Shown here: piece by piece, positions 4,224 through 6,535 of the stretch
Position numbering within the stretch: position 1 is the stretch's first letter
Layout: each line of letters opens with the position of its first letter
Source: an uncultured Campylobacter sp.
Lineage (GTDB): Bacteria; Campylobacterota; Campylobacteria; Campylobacterales; Campylobacteraceae
Assembly: GCF_938015785.1 (NCBI RefSeq)
Contig: NZ_CALLWC010000060.1
Coordinates: 1-6,535 of the forward strand
Length of the DNA: 6,535 nucleotides
Direction: 5' to 3'
The notes under the pieces: generated by a model
What the model was told of the DNA's origin: nothing
Databases searched by the model: none
Seen by the model: only the letters and a program-made list of their open reading frames with translations
Program-made: the position numbers and the translations under genes

Positions 4224-5513
4224 TCACTTCTCTTCGAATCTAATCTGCACCGATTTTTTGTGTGCGCCGAGCCCCTCGGCATCCGCTAGCGCCATGCACG
4301 CGCCTCCGAGCTCGTCTATGGCGCGCTTATTTAGCGCTATGATCGAGCTTCGTTTGATGAAGTTATAAACCCCAAGAGGCGAGAAAAATCGCGCGCTTCC
4401 GCCGGTCGGCAGCGTGTGGTTAGGGCCTGCGAGGTAATCGCCCATCGCTTCAGGCGTGTAGTGGCCCAAAAATATCGCGCCTGCGTGGCGTATGCGCGGA
4501 AGCAGCTCGTAGGCGTTCTCGGTCGCGATCTCGAGGTGCTCGACCGCAAGCTCGTTCATCAGCCCCACGCACTCATTCATATCGCGTGCGATGATGATTG
4601 CGCCCTTGTTTTGGATGCTGGCGCGAGCGATCGGCTCACGCGCGAGCGTAGGAAGCTCGCGCTCGATATGCTCTGCGACGCAAAGAGCGAATTTCTCATC
4701 GTCGCTTATCAAAAAGCTACTCGCGATCTCGTCGTGCTCGGCTTGGCTGAGCAGATCCACGGCGATGTTGCGCGGATCTGCCGCGGCGTTTGCGATGATG
4801 CCCACTTCGCTAGGACCCGCGATCATATCGATATTCACATCGCCGAACACGAGCTTTTTGGCGGTCGCTACGAAGATATTCCCGGGGCCCGTGATGACGT
4901 CGACCTTGCCGATCGTGCGCGTGCCGTATGCCATCGCCGCGATCGCGCTTGCACCGCCCACCTTGTAAGCTTTTTTGATCCCCAGCACATGCATCGCCGC
5001 AAGCAGCAGCTCATTTACGACGCCGCCCACGGCGGGAGTGCAGACGCTGATATCCTCCACGCCCGCGACGATTGCGGGGATCGCATTCATCAGAAGCGAG
5101 CTCGGATACGCCGCCTTGCCGCCCGGGATATACAGCCCCGCGCGATCCACGGGCGTGATCTTTTGCCCAAGCATCGCGCCGCTTGGATCGAAGCTAAACC
5201 AGCTTCTCTCAAGCTGTTTTTCATGATAAGCGTAGATGCGCTCGTATGCGACCTGTAGCGCGTTTTTTAACTCTGCGGTTAAGCCTTCATACGCGCGGCT
5301 CATCTGCTCTTGCGTGATAGCCAGATCGCCCTGCACGCGCCATCTGTCAAATTTCTCAATCTGTTCAGCTAGCGCCTCATCTCCGCGCGCTCTGATCTCC
5401 TCGATGATGCCGCTTACGACGGGCATCACCGATCTCATGTCCGTCTCGCCGCGGCGCACCAGCCTTGCAAACTCCTCTTTGAAATTTGCCTTCGTGCTTT
5501 TTAAAATTTTCAT
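4224..5513 (-). CDS. hisD: Histidinol dehydrogenase
   Basis: HisD catalyses the last two oxidations of histidine biosynthesis, L-histidinol to histidinal to L-histidine, with two NAD+ and a zinc ion (EC 1.1.1.23), in the cytoplasm as a homodimer. The 429-residue product is full length for the family. Visible motifs are PVDRAGLYIPGGKAAYPSS (121-139), KVGGASAIAAMAYGT (184-198), TGPGNIFVATAKK (208-220), IAGPSE (231-236), LLSQAEHD (254-261), NHTLPTGGSARFFSPLGVY (365-383) and EGLGAHKKS (413-421). Zinc ligands Gln257, His260, Asp359 and His418 and the catalytic pair Glu325-His326 (E. coli Gln259, His262, Asp360, His419, Glu326-His327) are all present, so it should be active. AAGGAG (plus 5519-5524) lies 5 nt before the ATG. 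No other his gene is in the window, so it is transcribed alone or with genes outside. A 280-codon antisense frame here is a shadow. Confidence 0.98.
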   Translation of the reverse strand: MKILKSTKANFKEEFARLVRRGETDMRSVMPVVSGIIEEIRARGDEALAEQIEKFDRWRVQGDLAITQEQMSRAYEGLTAELKNALQVAYERIYAYHEKQLERSWFSFDPSGAMLGQKITPVDRAGLYIPGGKAAYPSSLLMNAIPAIVAGVEDISVCTPAVGGVVNELLLAAMHVLGIKKAYKVGGASAIAAMAYGTRTIGKVDVITGPGNIFVATAKKLVFGDVNIDMIAGPSEVGIIANAAADPRNIAVDLLSQAEHDEIASSFLISDDEKFALCVAEHIERELPTLAREPIARASIQNKGAIIIARDMNECVGLMNELAVEHLEIATENAYELLPRIRHAGAIFLGHYTPEAMGDYLAGPNHTLPTGGSARFFSPLGVYNFIKRSSIIALNKRAIDELGGACMALADAEGLGAHKKSVQIRFEEK

Positions 5514-5536
5514 TTTTGCTCCTTGTAATGCTTGGA

Positions 5537-5542
5537 ATTTTA
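5537..5542 (-). promoter_or_regulatory. Candidate -10 (TAAAAT) for hisD
   Basis: On the minus strand 'aaaaagcgtTAAAATtcc' gives a TAAAAT hexamer behind an A-rich stretch, predicting a start near 5530 and a very short leader ahead of AAGGAG. No TG extension and no clear -35, so moderate at best. Confidence 0.35.
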
Positions 5543-5574
5543 ACGCTTTTTGCTAAATTTCGCCTTTAAGCTCG

Positions 5575-5600
5575 CGGCGATGTAAATTTACAGCTCGCCG
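5575..5600. promoter_or_regulatory. Nested palindrome between divergent hisD and Hcp-like promoters
   Basis: A perfect 12-bp palindrome TGTAAATTTACA (5581-5592) is enclosed by CGGCGA (5575-5580) and TCGCCG (5595-5600), themselves inverted repeats, offset by 2 nt. It lies about 55 bp upstream of both predicted start sites (near 5530 on minus and 5641 on plus). That suits a shared regulator site; a cruciform or bidirectional hairpin is the alternative. No regulator can be named from sequence. Confidence 0.4.
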
Positions 5601-5628
5601 ATTTTCAAAAGATTAAGCGAAAATGAAA

Positions 5629-5634
5629 TAAAAT
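5629..5634 (+). promoter_or_regulatory. Candidate -10 (TAAAAT) for the Hcp-like gene
   Basis: In 'gaaaatgaaaTAAAATagcc' the hexamer TAAAAT is preceded by A-rich DNA and predicts a start near 5641 with a ~20-nt leader holding GGAG at 5651-5654. No TG extension at the usual spacing, so moderate. Confidence 0.4.
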
Positions 5635-5660
5635 AGCCGAAATTTTAAACGGAGCGATGT

Positions 5661-6535
5661 ATGAAAAAGATATTTTTGGCGCTGATCGCCACGGCGGCTT
5701 TATCGCTAGCAGAAGCCACAGCTTTGTCATCGACGGAACAAGAGGATCCCGGTATAAGTAGGTTGCAGAGCGAATGCGATAGCAACAATACCTTAGCATG
5801 CGTGAATCTTGCCATGGCATACTATTCAGGGGATAGTGTGAAGCAGGATTATGAGAAAGCAAAAGAGCTAAATTCTAAAGCCTGTAATTTGGGCGATGGC
5901 TGGGGTTGCACCACCTTAGGGGCGTCATACGAATACGGCAAGGGCGCAGAACAAGATTATAAAAAAGCGACCGAACTATATTCTAAGGCCTGCGACTTAA
6001 AAAATAGCATAGCTTGCGGCAATCTGGGTGTTTTATACTACTCAGGCAAAGGAGTAAAGCAAGATTACAAAAAAGCAACCGAACTGCTTTCCAAAGCTTG
6101 CGATTTGCAAGAAGGTGACGGATGCTACAATCTCGGGCTTTTATATGCCTCGGGCGAAGGCGTAAAACAGGATTATAAAAAAGCAAGCGAGCTATATTCT
6201 AAAGCTTGCGATTTAAAACATGGCGAAAGCTGTCATAATCTTGGAGTTTTATACGAAAAAGGAGATGGCGGCGTAAAGCAAGACTACCAAAAAGCAAATC
6301 AATTCTATTCTAAGGCCTGCGATTTGGAGATTGCCGAAGGGTGTTATAATCTTGGAGCTTCATACTATTTAGGTAAACATATAAAGCAGGACTATAAGAA
6401 AGCAAATGAATTGTTTTCTAGGACTTGTGATTTAGGATATAGCATAGGATGCTATGCTCTAGGGTTTTGGTATGCCTCAGGCGAAGGCATAGAACAAGAC
6501 TTTGAAAAAGCAATAAATTTATATTCTAGAGCTTG
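5661..6535 (+). CDS. Sel1-repeat cysteine-rich exported protein (Hcp-like), 3' end outside window
   Basis: The frame runs from ATG 5661 (GGAG 5651-5654, 6 nt upstream) to the window edge with no stop: 291 codons plus two bases. A signal peptide (MKKIFLALIATAALSLAEATA, cleavage probably after Ala21) precedes Sel1-like repeats of about 36 residues with the pattern NLGxxYxxGxGVKQDYxKAxELYSKACDLxxxxxC. Cysteine pairs eight residues apart recur at 39/47, 75/83, 111/119, 147/155, 183/191, 220/228 and 256/264, and the next codon begins TG (Cys292). This i/i+8 bridge is the mark of Helicobacter cysteine-rich proteins (Hcp), secreted right-handed solenoids that bind partner proteins and are immunogenic in H. 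pylori. Seven pairs are seen; more may follow. The fifth-to-sixth interval is 37 residues because of an extra Gly in KGDGGVKQDY (~200-208). It is divergent from hisD. Export and fold are well supported; the ligand is unknown. Confidence 0.93.
   Translation, partial: MKKIFLALIATAALSLAEATALSSTEQEDPGISRLQSECDSNNTLACVNLAMAYYSGDSVKQDYEKAKELNSKACNLGDGWGCTTLGASYEYGKGAEQDYKKATELYSKACDLKNSIACGNLGVLYYSGKGVKQDYKKATELLSKACDLQEGDGCYNLGLLYASGEGVKQDYKKASELYSKACDLKHGESCHNLGVLYEKGDGGVKQDYQKANQFYSKACDLEIAEGCYNLGASYYLGKHIKQDYKKANELFSRTCDLGYSIGCYALGFWYASGEGIEQDFEKAINLYSRA
5775..6535 (+). repeat. Tandem 108-bp repeats encoding Sel1/Hcp units
   Basis: The DNA repeats with a 108-bp period (36 codons; one unit is 111 bp), anchored on the cysteine codons at 5775, 5883, 5991, 6099, 6207, 6318 and 6426. 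Recurrent blocks are 'aagcaagattacaaaaaagca' variants and 'tctaaagcttgcgattta' variants, close enough for unequal recombination to change copy number. Later units are more AT-rich than the first ones. It continues past the window. Confidence 0.85.

Noticed and set aside
4416..5258. 280-codon plus-strand open frame antisense to hisD
   Set aside because: It lies entirely inside the strongly conserved hisD gene, has Arg/Ala/His/Asp-skewed composition typical of an antisense shadow, and lacks a ribosome site.
4591..5556. Other plus-strand frames over hisD (4591-4968, 4975-5226, 5236-5556)
   Set aside because: Shadows of hisD in a different frame; Ser/Ala/Ile-rich composition with no motifs.
5605..6186. 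Minus-strand frames opposite the Hcp-like gene
   Set aside because: Shadows of the Sel1 repeats; no ribosome site and no plausible protein features.
5775..6535. 108-bp tandem repeats as a CRISPR array or mobile element
   Set aside because: The period is 36 codons, there are no unique spacers, and the translation is a clear Sel1/Hcp solenoid.

Overview
The window looks like chromosomal DNA of a Campylobacterota species, most probably one of the higher-GC oral-type Campylobacter (C. gracilis / showae / rectus-like; this is inferred from style, not from a search). The signs are 'aaatttta/taaaattt' runs in every intergenic gap, T/A-rich -10 boxes without a clear -35, AAGGAG ribosome sites, and exported-protein families typical of the group. 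The first ~120 bases do not fit. They are about 71% GC by hand count and encode part of a von Willebrand factor A (VWA) domain of actinobacterial flavour. They meet Campylobacter-style sequence exactly at a GATC, so a chimeric or contaminated contig end is the simplest reading.

Layout. 1-~121: foreign-looking VWA fragment. 224-937 (+): lipoprotein of unknown function. 1022-1447 (+): ecotin-type periplasmic serine-protease inhibitor, with its own extended -10 promoter. 1632-2330 (+): YeaK-like member of the YbaK/EbsC aminoacyl-tRNA editing family, carrying an unusual ~70-residue insertion. 2526-3143 (+): cysteine-rich exported protein of unknown function; the longer start at 2481 lies inside the promoter. 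3144-3538: no confident gene, possibly a decayed one. 3539-3563: terminator for the next gene. 3597-3887 (-): small exported helical protein with two cysteines. 3888-4223: AT-palindrome-rich spacer. 4224-5513 (-): hisD, histidinol dehydrogenase, complete with all catalytic and zinc ligands. 5514-5660: divergent promoter region containing a nested palindrome midway between the two start sites. 5661-end (+): Sel1-repeat, Hcp-like cysteine-rich exported protein, cut off by the window end.

The genes do not form one pathway. Most appear to be single transcription units with their own promoter. Five of the seven intact or near-intact genes encode exported or surface proteins (lipoprotein, ecotin, Cys-rich protein, small Cys-pair protein, Hcp-like SLR protein). 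This suggests an envelope/host-interface neighbourhood with two housekeeping genes (YeaK-like editing enzyme, hisD) among them. I see no mobile element, CRISPR array, tRNA or rRNA. No clearly new multi-gene system is evident. The items most worth a second look are the GATC chimera, the insertion in the editing enzyme, the nested palindrome at 5575-5600, the inverted repeat over the promoter at 3910-3931, and the unexplained 3144-3491 stretch.
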